From Methylocella silvestris (GTDB lineage Bacteria; Pseudomonadota; Alphaproteobacteria; Rhizobiales; Beijerinckiaceae): 64,000 nt of DNA. The stretch covers positions 310,001-374,000 of the forward strand of contig NZ_PDZR01000001.1 in NCBI RefSeq assembly GCF_002891535.1. The letters are read 5' to 3'. Positions 31,101-39,061 of the stretch are shown here, piece after piece (the stretch's first letter is position 1; every line of letters starts with the position of its first letter). The notes under the pieces are model-generated. The model was not told the DNA's origin and made no database searches. It saw only the letters and a program-made list of their open reading frames with translations. The position numbers were made by a program, and so were the translations under genes.

Positions 31101-32192
31101 GCTCGCCTGCGCGAGATCGGCGGTCGCCGCCTCGCCGCGCTGGGTCAGCCGGCCGACGAGGTCGTTGCCGTGGTTCGAGAGGCTCTCGATCAGATCGTTG
31201 CGGCCGCGGTTGAGCGCATTCGTGATCTCCTCCCCCTTGGCGTTGAGCGCGGCGCCGACCTCGGCCGCGGCCGCGCCGACCCGCTCGGAAAACCGTGTCG
31301 AGACTGTCTCGATATCGCGCGAGACGGCCTCATGGGTCTGGGAAATCGCGCCGCGGACGCGGTCGGCGTTGGCGAGGACGGAGTCCCGCTCCGTGGCGAG
31401 TTCGTCGATCAGGGCGCGAACGCGCCGCTCATTGTCGAAATAGGAGCGCTCCAGATTGGAAACTTCGGACCGCACCAGCGTCTCGAGTTCGCCGGCGCGC
31501 GCCAGCGCCCGTTCGATGCCGTCGCCCATCGAGGCGACCTCGCGCCGGATTGCCTGCGACAGTGTCACCATCTGTTCGGTCGCCGCCGTCTCCGGCGATG
31601 CGAGGCGCAGCGCCACTTCGGTCATGGAGCGGGCGGTGACCCGCATCTCCTGGGCGCGTCGGATCATCATCGCTGTGATGAAGAAGAACACGACCGGTCC
31701 GGCGATCGTCAGGAAATAGAGGGCTCCGACGGGAAGGGTCGAACCCTCCGGACCGGCAAAAAGCGCCTCGCGGTGGGCCAGCAGATAGCCGAGCGTCAGC
31801 GCGACCCAGGCGAGCGAGGCGATCGCGGCGACGATGGTCGGCGTCCGGCTCGGCCGCGCCTGAAGCTTGCGCAGCATCTCGCCGGCCGAATGGCGGTCGT
31901 CATTGGCGGGAGATGCGCTGCGCCGGATCTGGCCCGAGGAGGCTTCGGCGACGGCCGCAGCGAAGCTCGATCCCGGCGAGGGCAGCAGCGGGTCCTCGCT
32001 GGTTGAAGGCATGCGTGGCCCATTGCCGGCGCCGCGAAGGGGTTGCTTTTCGCTGTGGCTTGCCTCTGGGGGCGCCTCGACCAAGGGCTCCTGCGACGCT
32101 CCAAAGGGATCGCCGCCGCGCAGGTTCAGCGCTTCTTCGATGGCAAGAAGCGCCTCCGCAGCCGGATCGTGGATTTTGGGGGAGCGCGCCAT
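25194..32192 (-). CDS. Giant membrane-anchored coiled-coil repeat protein, growth-pole-ring (GPR/RgsE)-like
   Basis: A 2332-residue protein. A charged N terminus (1-110) leads to two hydrophobic segments (about residues 112-130 and 147-170). The next 1800 residues are almost pure amphipathic helix, with about twenty degenerate units of 40 or 44 residues built around 'ALxERLxATVxETLxALxxH', a pattern that scores as apolipoprotein-like. A Pro-rich linker and a compact C-terminal domain ('IAGMIDSEAFTAAWDRYRRG', 'QTFDEVRRRYRLNPEFRATI') close the protein. Architecture, size and order match the growth pole ring protein of Agrobacterium (about 2100 residues) and Sinorhizobium RgsE, needed for polar growth. 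Orthology is inferred from architecture, not from alignment. Confidence 0.75.
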   Translation of the reverse strand: MARSPKIHDPAAEALLAIEEALNLRGGDPFGASQEPLVEAPPEASHSEKQPLRGAGNGPRMPSTSEDPLLPSPGSSFAAAVAEASSGQIRRSASPANDDRHSAGEMLRKLQARPSRTPTIVAAIASLAWVALTLGYLLAHREALFAGPEGSTLPVGALYFLTIAGPVVFFFITAMMIRRAQEMRVTARSMTEVALRLASPETAATEQMVTLSQAIRREVASMGDGIERALARAGELETLVRSEVSNLERSYFDNERRVRALIDELATERDSVLANADRVRGAISQTHEAVSRDIETVSTRFSERVGAAAAEVGAALNAKGEEITNALNRGRNDLIESLSNHGNDLVGRLTQRGEAATADLAQASAGVAQTLDERLAEINARLRDAQEALAADLGARGDSLAQRLSVVGADIADTVTSRGDSLATRLEATSGRLHEVVAVQGGALGESLAEAGDRFSQMITERVSSARDTLDQSGQSLVALFGAGSDRLQSEFDRTGGDLQRNLLAAAESTAATLSAHAESLRGTLAHSVEETVTRLDDHANRVHTHLSLTTDDAIAAFAGRSEQLSEQLAATLEGTLGALNDHSAFMSERLDSAAEQAATDFAGRSEALHERLTATIDDTLGALAERSEQVAAELDASSRRSAALLGDQTEGVQQRLSGTLETLHARLAATVEETLGALADRSGQVAEELDASSRRSATLLGDHAESLQHQISATLEALDRHAQDLGGRLGALSEHSLGAFISQTESLHERLNATVNALDEHSNSISRRLAASAQDSAGALAAQTQTLQERLAAAVDTANERSDEIARRIADGARDQSETLAARTDELQAQLGATIDAVDTHLEEIGRRLAVVSESSVGALAEQTAALQDRLSAVARTVNEHASEISRRLASSARDSVGTLAERTQALEQRIEAALSLLNEKSDAIGERLASTAEQSADAVAGQSEALRERLGAAIAALTAHNEEIARRVEAAAQQSAGALAGQADSLQERLGAVVAAIDEHSDAIAGRLAATADLSAGALAERTEALHERLGAVVGALDEHSIEMSERLEATAHYSIGAFAEHSEALHQRLNNTLAETLSALTQHTESMSGRLDSTAQFTVDAFSGHAQSVHERLEATLSEALASLTAHTDDVSTRLSETARQSADALTSPVEALRERLAGTVATTLGALSDHAAEISEQLAATAANSAGALTSQTDSLRERLRATLSESLAALDAHASEMGARLASSADSSANALGARTEALSERLALAVGETLGSLTKHADDVNQRLNAAVGETLLTLGAQTDRVNERLEATTQRSVGALASHTESLQTRLASTLGETLGALSGYSDEMQDRLQGIGRQSLGAFADHTAGLEERLTLMLGEAFATLTSQARELTDHLSARSQEAVLAFAGETQALQESFDATAQQAAAAIGYHASDLNDRFVETASQAIDAIAVHSERINEALSSRLAMFEETFLDHGGAVASNLSDQTERFTATLSDRLGAIENTLTVRGGDLNERLAQRAGETARALEGQIGDFENRTTARAQEIGQTLQALTERFDAGFASRAMALDAALNARAGELARMLGEGSDNVIHALDDKAREIQAALASGAADLAQSLSDRAAEIDATFAAQARSIATTLDTRVAEFETQIAGRLDLTANELESRGRAVAEAIAARTSEIGDTLGQHASDINAALDREQGHVAASLSGRAAEIRDLLTQATEDLDATLAGRAGEIGDALGVRVNEISLVLADRLADIEGALGGRGEALHQGLLESAESLRDLFDRRGFDLVAALSARGGEIADEMTSVGDLVTQTIEGRGSAIVQHLGAKQIELAEAIDRSAAHLRDAFEAGAAQSLGALIDANGKLGAEMKEVIDRLVAGSVALQEQISNANVDFAGVETTLGRRMDEFRTVLAAVSGEVARLNEAAGATVREAGGLAEMIAAHRDAIASSAGDLVRSQDELDQSLETRRASLETLIGALELRRRDFEAMMGAFSENMEQAFETVEGRAREISAFMTESVGAAAGEAGQQLAGIRATVVEGRERAAAAMRLACEEATAEIDGFYSQSSERFQSSVADLRDMARNIQDELAATRELLKTSVAELPQETALQAASMRKIVADEIRALKELSDIVTRSGRSLDVSAPAERSGAGAPTLRPSPPVRPQEPARAPEPPAPIAPRQPQSPAGPAERSGWLSDLLARASTEETAPARPQRDLRPKALAPAPLSAPPATAAQNARPLEGISLDIAGMIDSEAFTAAWDRYRRGEPRPFFERIYIGRGRQTFDEVRRRYRLNPEFRATIDRYVQEFERLLNDLDHDGADAAMTQSYLASETGMVYTMLAHASGRFGQA
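28040..30560 (-). repeat. Internal coding repeats of the giant coiled-coil protein
   Basis: About twenty tandem degenerate units of 120 or 132 bp encode 40- or 44-residue helical repeats, each with an 'A/G-x-x-S/T-x-x-L-x-E-R-L' core followed by a spacer ending in 'H/N-x-x-E/D-I/M-x-x-R-L'. Both lengths are close to multiples of the 11-residue apolipoprotein period. Unit-to-unit identity is moderate, so the array looks old. Confidence 0.75.
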
Positions 32193-32657
32193 CTGGTTCC
32201 TCTTTAAAGATATTCACGAGGGCGTTTAAGGTCTAGCGGCAGTCGAGCAGCGCAGCGCAAGCGTAAAGTTAATCAAATGTTACTTTACATCCCCATCCCA
32301 TGGATTCAAACCGCAGCCGGAAAGCGACTGGAAACATCGTTAACGCGGCGGTCGCCGCTCTCGGGCGAGGACATGAAAAACTGCGCGCCGGCGCGGCCAT
32401 GGGTCGGCCTGATTGTGGCGTTGTTGCGACGATCCGGTTGGGCGATCGCCGGGCGCCCGAGCCCTTATCTCCGGGCGAGGCGCGTCCTTTATTTCGCTGT
32501 TTCGGGATCAGCCATTCCGCTCTTGCAGGATCGGCGAACTTCGGCCATGAACTGCGGCTGAAAGATTAGACCTTAGTCCTTGTCCGAGGCTGGAACATTC
32601 GCGGGACGCCGCCGGCGTCCGCAATTTCTTCGCCGTAACAGAGCTTAAGCGACATTC
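32193..32657. other. Divergent intergenic region, giant gene / ferredoxin
   Basis: A 465-base gap between divergent genes with no supported gene. Near the giant gene it is AT-rich and contains a candidate CtrA-type site and a 7-bp inverted repeat (GTAAAGT at 32263-32269, ACTTTAC at 32282-32288). The half next to the ferredoxin gene shows no recognisable element. Confidence 0.45.
32269..32283. promoter_or_regulatory. Candidate CtrA-type site upstream of the giant gene
   Basis: TTAA-N7-TTAC (TTAATCAAATGTTAC) lies 77 bases before the start codon of the growth-pole-ring-like gene. It differs by one base from the CtrA half-site pair TTAA-N7-TTAA. Cell-cycle control of a polar growth protein would be sensible, and a CckA-type kinase gene is in this window, but one short match can arise by chance. 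Confidence 0.3.
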
Positions 32658-32978
32658 ATGCCGAAAATAACTTTCGTCGACTCCCTCGGCGAAGCCCGAA
32701 CCGTCGACGCGGAAGTGGGCTCGACCGTGATGGAGGCCGCGATCCGCAACGCGATTCCCGAGATCGCCGCCGAATGCGGCGGCGGCTGCGCCTGCGCGAC
32801 CTGCCATATCTATGTCGACGACCCTTGGGGGACGCTGACCGGCAAGGCCTCCGAGCAGGAGGAAGACATGCTGGACTTCGCCTATGCGGTGCAGCCGAAT
32901 TCGCGGCTCTCCTGCCAGATCACGGTGACGGAAGAGCTCGACGGGTTGCATGTGACGACCCCCGACCGTCAAGGCTAG
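32658..32978 (+). CDS. 2Fe-2S ferredoxin, adrenodoxin type
   Basis: A 106-residue ferredoxin. Cysteines 40, 46, 49 (in 'AECGGGCACATCHIYVD') and 86 ('SRLSCQITV') match the C-X5-C-X2-C...C pattern of adrenodoxin-type [2Fe-2S] proteins; Cys44 is extra. These carry electrons in cytochrome P450, Fe-S assembly or ring-hydroxylase systems. A ferredoxin-NADP reductase gene lies 282 bases downstream on the same strand, with a dispersed repeat between them, so the two may form a redox pair. Confidence 0.93.
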   Translation: MPKITFVDSLGEARTVDAEVGSTVMEAAIRNAIPEIAAECGGGCACATCHIYVDDPWGTLTGKASEQEEDMLDFAYAVQPNSRLSCQITVTEELDGLHVTTPDRQG

Positions 32979-33033
32979 CCCCTTTTTGCAAATTGGCGGC
33001 GCTGCGATTTGCAACGCGGCCAAGCTGCGGCTA

Positions 33034-33107
33034 GAGCATGTCGCGTTCAGATGGAATCGTCTGGATGATGACGACATGCTCCAACTTATTGATGTGGAGC
33101 GATTTCT
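33034..33107 (+). repeat. Dispersed intergenic repeat, copy B
   Basis: A perfect 10-bp inverted repeat (GAGCATGTCG at 33034-33043, CGACATGCTC at 33072-33081) runs into a 32-base core (33076-33107) that matches 15755-15786 at 31 of 32 positions. The element lies between the ferredoxin and ferredoxin reductase genes. TCTAGAGCATG recurs at about 33136, suggesting a further partial unit. Confidence 0.65.
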
Positions 33108-33182
33108 TGTCGATCACATGTGGTCGATAGGCGCTCTAGAGCATGGCCTTAGAGGATCGCGCGCCGAATTCCCGGTGTTTAA

Positions 33183-34298
<1,116 letters not shown>

Positions 34299-34325
34299 CG
34301 CCGGCGTCACGCCGAAGGAGCCGCC

Positions 34326-34829
34326 ATGAACCGGATCGCGCTTTATACCGGCTCCTTCGATCCTCTGACGAATGGCCATCTCGACGTCATCGCCAGCGCG
34401 GCCTCTATCTGCGACGAACTCGTCGTCGGCATTGGCGCACACCCGTCCAAGTCGCCGTTGTTCAGCGTCGCCGAACGCGCCGCGCTGATCGAGCAATCGT
34501 GCCGGGATTTTCTCAAAGAGCGCTCCTGCCGCCTGTCCGTGCGGCCGTTTTCGGGCCTTGCTGTCGAGGCGGCGCGGGAAGCAGGGGCGCAAATGCTGAT
34601 CCGCGGGCTGCGCAATGGCTCCGATTTCGACTATGAGGCGCAGATGGCCGGCATGAATGCGGCGATGGCGCCGCAGATCCGCACCGTGTTTTTCGCGGGC
34701 TCGCCGGGGGTTGGCCATATTACCGCGACATTGGTGCGCCAGATCGCCGCGATGGGGGGAGACGTCTCGCGTTTCGTGCCGCAGCCCGTGCTGCGCGCGC
34801 TCGAGGCAAAAAGCAAAACGAGCGGCTGA
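34326..34829 (+). CDS. coaD: Pantetheine-phosphate adenylyltransferase
   Basis: A 167-residue CoaD with a Shine-Dalgarno AAGGAG 5 bases upstream. The nucleotidyltransferase signature '[16 protein letters not shown]' (TNGH variant of HxGH) and '[20 protein letters not shown]', plus '[17 protein letters not shown]', identify it. It converts 4'-phosphopantetheine and ATP to dephospho-CoA, the fourth step of CoA synthesis. It begins a run of same-strand genes ending with the glutathione transferase. Confidence 0.97.
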   Translation: MNRIALYTGSFDPLTNGHLDVIASAASICDELVVGIGAHPSKSPLFSVAERAALIEQSCRDFLKERSCRLSVRPFSGLAVEAAREAGAQMLIRGLRNGSDFDYEAQMAGMNAAMAPQIRTVFFAGSPGVGHITATLVRQIAAMGGDVSRFVPQPVLRALEAKSKTSG

Positions 34830-34856
34830 CGTTCGTCAAACAGGGACCAAAATCCG

Positions 34857-35417
34857 ATGATGCTGAACCGATTGATCGCTGGCCTTGGCCTCGCGTTGAC
34901 GCTTCTGGCGGCGGGCGCTCCCGCGCGCGCGCAAGACCTTAAAGACACCGTCTATCTCGACACCAAGGACGGGCGGATTACGATCCAGCTGCGCCCCGAT
35001 CTCGCGCCAAAGCACGTCGCCCAGATCGAGGCGCTGACCAAGCAGGGATTTTACGACGGCATTGTGTTCCATCGCGTGATCGACGGCTTCATGGCGCAGA
35101 CCGGCGATCCGACCGGCACCGGCATGGGCGGCTCCAAGCTGCCGAACATCAAGGCCGAATTCTCCAACGAGCCCTTCGTGCGCGGCACTGTCGGCATGGC
35201 GCGCTCGCAGGACCCTGATTCGGCCAATTCGCAATTCTTCATCACCTTCGCCGACGCCTCCTTCCTGAACAAGAATTACACCGTCGTCGGCAAGGTCGTC
35301 TCCGGCATGGACGTCGTCGACAAGATCAAGAAGGGCTCGAAAGCCGACAATGGCGCCGTCAGCGCGCCCGACAAGATCGTCAAGATGCAGATGGCAAGCG
35401 AGCCCGCCAAGAAATAA
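34857..35417 (+). CDS. ppiA: Periplasmic cyclophilin-type peptidyl-prolyl isomerase
   Basis: 186 residues (ATG-ATG start at 34857/34860) with a signal peptide cleaved after 'GAPARA' (about residue 25) and one cyclophilin domain: 'GFYDGIVFHRVIDGFMAQTG', 'RGTVGMARSQDPDSANSQFF', 'VVGKVVSGMDVV'. It accelerates proline isomerisation of exported proteins. A cytoplasmic paralogue follows 185 bases downstream; the pair probably arose by duplication. Confidence 0.93.
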   Translation: MMLNRLIAGLGLALTLLAAGAPARAQDLKDTVYLDTKDGRITIQLRPDLAPKHVAQIEALTKQGFYDGIVFHRVIDGFMAQTGDPTGTGMGGSKLPNIKAEFSNEPFVRGTVGMARSQDPDSANSQFFITFADASFLNKNYTVVGKVVSGMDVVDKIKKGSKADNGAVSAPDKIVKMQMASEPAKK

Positions 35418-35602
35418 GCCGTCCGCCGGCGCGCCGGTTCATCTTTGGCGCCGGTTTACCTTGGCGAGCGCATCGGCTATGTGATCGCCAAAGGCGGCCG
35501 CCGCCCAACCTTCGCGCGGCCGTCGCTCTCTTCACCCGCCGCGCCACCATCAGGCGATTTCCTGTCGCTGTCGCGCCTCTCATTTCTCATGCAGGAGTTC
35601 CC

Positions 35603-36058
35603 ATGACGGAAGCCGGCAACACCCTTACCCTCGAGACCACCAAAGGTCCGGTCGTCATCGAGATGCGGCCGGATCTCGCGCCGGGCCATGTCGCTCATAT
35701 CAAGAAGCTGGTCGAAGAAAAATTTTACGACGGCGTCGTGTTTCACCGGGTGATCGACGGCTTCATGGCGCAGACGGGCTGCCCGCATGGCACCGGCACG
35801 GGCGGATCGACATATCCAAACCTCAAGGCCGAGTTCAATGCTGAGCCGCATGTGCGCGGCGTCGTCTCCATGGCGCGGGCGCAGGATCCGAATTCCGCCA
35901 ATTCGCAATTCTTCATCGTTTTCAACGAAGCCCGCTTCCTCGACAAGCAATATACCGTCTGGGGCAAGGTCGTCAGCGGCATGGAGAATGTCGACAAGAT
36001 CAAGCGCGGCGAACCCGTGCGCGATCCGGATAAGATCATCAGCGCCACGCTGAGCTGA
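35603..36058 (+). CDS. ppiB: Cytoplasmic cyclophilin-type peptidyl-prolyl isomerase
   Basis: 151 residues, no signal peptide, GGAG 5 bases before the ATG. The cyclophilin core matches the upstream gene closely ('KFYDGVVFHRVIDGFMAQTG', 'RGVVSMARAQDPNSANSQFF', 'WGKVVSGMENVDKIKRG'), including the FHRVI and FMAQTG active-site residues. It assists folding of cytoplasmic proteins. Confidence 0.94.
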   Translation: MTEAGNTLTLETTKGPVVIEMRPDLAPGHVAHIKKLVEEKFYDGVVFHRVIDGFMAQTGCPHGTGTGGSTYPNLKAEFNAEPHVRGVVSMARAQDPNSANSQFFIVFNEARFLDKQYTVWGKVVSGMENVDKIKRGEPVRDPDKIISATLS

Positions 36059-36100
36059 GTTTTGGGCGGCCGGCGCAGCGCGGCCTGACGGCCATCGTCC

Positions 36101-37186
36101 ATGCGCGTCGATCAATTTGATTTCGATCTGCCGGACGCGTCCATCGCGTTGCGTCCCGCGCTTCCGCGTGATTCCGCCCGCCTCCTAGTCGTGCGCCCCG
36201 GCGGTTCGTCTCCAGCCACGCCCGATGACCGTCTCATTCGCGATTTGCCGGAATTGTTGGCGAGGGGCGATGTGCTCGTCGTCAATGATACGCGCGTTAT
36301 TCCCGCGCGGCTCGACGGGTTTCGCGCCAGGGGCGAGGCTTTGGCGCGGATCGAGGCGACCTTGCACAAGCGCGAGAGCGGCGATCTCTGGCGCGCCTTC
36401 CTGCGTCCGGCGAAAAAGCTGAGAGCCGGCGAGACGATCGTTTTCGCATTAGGTGACGAAAAGCTCGCCGCGCGCGTCATCGAAAAGGGCGAGGGCGGCG
36501 AAGTCCTGCTTGGCTTCGAGGTCGCGGGCGCCGAGCTCGACCGCGCGCTCGACCGCGTCGGGCATATGCCGCTTCCGCCCTATATTTCATCGAAGCGCGT
36601 CACGGACGAGAGCGACGCCGCAGACTATCAGACGCTGTTCGCAGATCGTCCAGGCGCTGTCGCGGCGCCGACCGCGAGCCTTCATTTCACGCCCGCGCTG
36701 CTGGCTGCGCTCGTGGCAAAGGGCGTCCAGATCGCGCGCGTCACCCTGCATGTCGGCGCGGGCACCTTCCTGCCGGTCAAGGCGGAGGATACCGACGATC
36801 ACAGAATGCATGCCGAATGGGGCGAGGTCAGCGCCGAGACGGCTGGCGTCCTCAACGCCGCGCGCCGCGCCGGACGGCGCATTGTCGCCGCCGGCACGAC
36901 AAGCCTGCGCATTCTTGAATCGGCGGCCAGCCCGGATGGCGCCCTTATGGCTTTTTCCGGCGACACTTCGATTTTCATCACGCCAGGCTACAGCTTTCGG
37001 GCCGTCGATCTGCTGTTGACCAATTTTCATTTGCCGCGCTCGACCCTGTTCATGCTGGTCTGCGCCTTCAGCGGACTGCAAACCATGCGCGACGCCTATC
37101 AACACGCCATCGAGGCCGGCTATCGATTCTACAGCTATGGCGACGCCTGCCTGCTCCATCCCGCGGCTCCCCGAGGCGCCGCATGA
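36101..37186 (+). CDS. queA: tRNA preQ1(34) S-adenosylmethionine ribosyltransferase-isomerase
   Basis: A 361-residue QueA: '[20 protein letters not shown]', '[20 protein letters not shown]', '[20 protein letters not shown]', '[16 protein letters not shown]' and '[20 protein letters not shown]' are family signatures. It adds the epoxycyclopentandiol ring from SAM to preQ1 in tRNA, the penultimate step of queuosine synthesis. It overlaps the tgt start by 4 bases, coupling the two enzymes. Confidence 0.97.
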   Translation: MRVDQFDFDLPDASIALRPALPRDSARLLVVRPGGSSPATPDDRLIRDLPELLARGDVLVVNDTRVIPARLDGFRARGEALARIEATLHKRESGDLWRAFLRPAKKLRAGETIVFALGDEKLAARVIEKGEGGEVLLGFEVAGAELDRALDRVGHMPLPPYISSKRVTDESDAADYQTLFADRPGAVAAPTASLHFTPALLAALVAKGVQIARVTLHVGAGTFLPVKAEDTDDHRMHAEWGEVSAETAGVLNAARRAGRRIVAAGTTSLRILESAASPDGALMAFSGDTSIFITPGYSFRAVDLLLTNFHLPRSTLFMLVCAFSGLQTMRDAYQHAIEAGYRFYSYGDACLLHPAAPRGAA

Positions 37187-38319
37187 GCGGGGAGTTCGCC
37201 TTCAGGATCTTCAGCGTCGATGGCGCGGCGCGCACGGGCGCGATCTCCACATCGCGCGGAACAATCCGGACGCCAGCCTTTATGCCGGTCGGCACGGCGG
37301 CCACCGTCAAGGCGATGCATCCAGAAGCGGTCCGCGCGCTCGGCGCCGACATCGTGCTCGCCAACACCTATCATCTGATGTTGCGTCCCGGCGCCGAGCG
37401 GATCGCCGAGCTTGGCGGCCTACACCGCTTCATGAACTGGTCGGGGCCGATCCTTACCGATTCCGGCGGCTTTCAGGTGATGTCGCTCGCCAAGCTGCGC
37501 AAGCTCGACGAGAACGGCGTCACTTTTCAGTCGCATATCGACGGTTCGCGCCATGTGCTGACGCCCGAGCGCTCGATGCAGATCCAGGATTTGCTCGGCG
37601 CCGACATCCAGATGCAATTCGACGAATGCGTGAAGCTGCCTTGCACGGATGCCGAGGCGCGCCGCGCCATGGAGCTGTCGCTGCGCTGGGCCGAGCGGTC
37701 GAGGAAAGCCTTTGCGCATCAGCCGGGGCGGGCGCTGTTTGGCATCGTGCAAGGCGGCGCCTCGCAGGCGCTGCGGCTGGAAAGCGCCCGCGCCCTGGTC
37801 GGGATGGAGTTTGACGGCTATGCGCTGGGCGGCCTCGCCGTCGGCGAGCCGCAAGACATCATGCTGGCGATGATCGAGTGCACGGCGCCGCAGCTGCCGT
37901 TGTCAAAGCCGCGCTATCTTATGGGCGTCGGTTCGCCCGACGATCTGATCGAGAGCGTCGCACGGGGCGTCGACATGTTCGATTGCGTGATGCCGACGCG
38001 GGCAGGGCGGCACGGGTTGGCTTACACGCGCGCGGGAAAACTCAATCTGCGCAATGCGCGCCACGCTAACGATCCGGCGCCTGTCGATCCCGGCTCGACG
38101 AATGAGGCGACGCGAACCTATTCGCGCGCGTACCTTCATCATCTCGTGAAGTCGGGCGAAATTCTTGGCATGATGCTGCTGACCGAGATCAACCTCGCCT
38201 ATTATCAGGAGCTGATGGCGGGCATGCGGGCGGCAATTGCGGCCGGCAGCTTCGATGCGTTTCGCGCTGAGACGAAAGAAAGCTGGCGCGGCGGCATGAT
38301 CGCGGGGGAGGAGTTCTGA
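37183..38319 (+). CDS. tgt: tRNA-guanine transglycosylase with degenerate zinc site
   Basis: A 378-residue TGT that exchanges guanine-34 for preQ1 in GUN-anticodon tRNAs. The catalytic aspartates lie in '[13 protein letters not shown]' and '[20 protein letters not shown]', and '[16 protein letters not shown]' matches the family. The C-terminal zinc site is absent: where E. coli has DPECDCYTCRNYSRAYL, this protein has '[17 protein letters not shown]', and the later zinc histidine (E. coli TIHNLRYYQ) is isoleucine in 'TEINLAYYQ'. The fold may be stabilised otherwise. Coupling to queA supports normal queuosine function. Confidence 0.95.
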   Translation: MSGEFAFRIFSVDGAARTGAISTSRGTIRTPAFMPVGTAATVKAMHPEAVRALGADIVLANTYHLMLRPGAERIAELGGLHRFMNWSGPILTDSGGFQVMSLAKLRKLDENGVTFQSHIDGSRHVLTPERSMQIQDLLGADIQMQFDECVKLPCTDAEARRAMELSLRWAERSRKAFAHQPGRALFGIVQGGASQALRLESARALVGMEFDGYALGGLAVGEPQDIMLAMIECTAPQLPLSKPRYLMGVGSPDDLIESVARGVDMFDCVMPTRAGRHGLAYTRAGKLNLRNARHANDPAPVDPGSTNEATRTYSRAYLHHLVKSGEILGMMLLTEINLAYYQELMAGMRAAIAAGSFDAFRAETKESWRGGMIAGEEF

Positions 38320-38966
38320 TGCTTGTAGTCTGGGGACGGCGCAATTCGGTCAATGTTCAAAAAGTCCTGTGGTTGATCGGCGAGCTGGGTCTCGCCTATG
38401 AGCACATCCCGGCGGGGGGGCCGTTCGGGCGCATGCACGACCCGCGCCTTCTTGCGCTGACTCCGCACGGCCGTGTGCCGGTGCTCGAGGACGGCGAGCT
38501 CGGGATCTGGGAGTCGCAGGCGATCCTCAGATATTTGGCCGCGCAATATGGGCAAGGCCGCTTCTGGGACGAAAAACCAGCAGTTCGATCGAGGATCGAC
38601 GGCTGGATGGATTGGTCGCAGAGCGCGCTGCAGCCCGAATTTCTCAACGGCGTTTTTTATGGATTCTATCGCACGCCGGAAGCGCAGCGCGACTGGTCGG
38701 CGATCGAAAAAAGCCTCGCCCGATGCGGCAGCTATTGGAAGATTCTTGATGATGTCCTTGCGAGGCGCCCGTATCTTGCCGGCGATAGTCTGTCGCTTGC
38801 CGATATCCCGGCTGGCGCCTTGTTGTACCGCTATTTTGAACTTGAGATCGAACGCCCGAGCCTTCCGAACGTCGAGGCTTGGTATCAGCGCCTGCAGCAG
38901 CGCGCGGCCTATCGCGAGCATGTGATGGTGCCGTTTGTCGAGATGCGAGGGCGCCTCGATTATTAG
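38319..38966 (+). CDS. Glutathione S-transferase family protein
   Basis: A 215-residue two-domain GST. The thioredoxin-fold half shows 'RRNSVNVQKVLWLIGELGLA' (Ser/Asn near the usual catalytic position), the cis-proline motif 'HGRVPVLEDGELGIWESQAI' and 'ILRYLAAQYG'; the helical half has 'YLAGDSLSLADIPAGALLYR'. The start overlaps the tgt stop by one base (TGATG), so it is translated as the last gene of the operon. The substrate is unknown. Confidence 0.9.
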   Translation: MLVVWGRRNSVNVQKVLWLIGELGLAYEHIPAGGPFGRMHDPRLLALTPHGRVPVLEDGELGIWESQAILRYLAAQYGQGRFWDEKPAVRSRIDGWMDWSQSALQPEFLNGVFYGFYRTPEAQRDWSAIEKSLARCGSYWKILDDVLARRPYLAGDSLSLADIPAGALLYRYFELEIERPSLPNVEAWYQRLQQRAAYREHVMVPFVEMRGRLDY

Positions 38967-38988
38967 ATGACGATCATTTTGCCTTGGC

Positions 38989-39023
38989 GGCCTGACAGCG
39001 CCGCCAACCTTCGGCGTCAGGCC
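38989..39023. terminator. Possible bidirectional terminator
   Basis: An 8-bp inverted repeat (GGCCTGAC at 38989-38996, GTCAGGCC at 39016-39023) lies between the convergent glutathione transferase and Ntn hydrolase genes. No T-tract is present, so the call is weak. Confidence 0.35.
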
Positions 39024-39061
39024 CGAGATGGGCCTCGGAAATTGACCCTCTCAAATTGCGC

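Noticed and set aside
29547-32006. 819-codon open frame antisense to the giant coiled-coil gene
   Set aside because: It mirrors the repeated codon pattern of the sense gene, is rich in Arg/Gly and has no recognisable domain.
32277-32561. 94-codon plus-strand frame between the giant gene and the ferredoxin gene
   Set aside because: Weak start region, no domain and poor codon pattern; more likely promoter and leader DNA.
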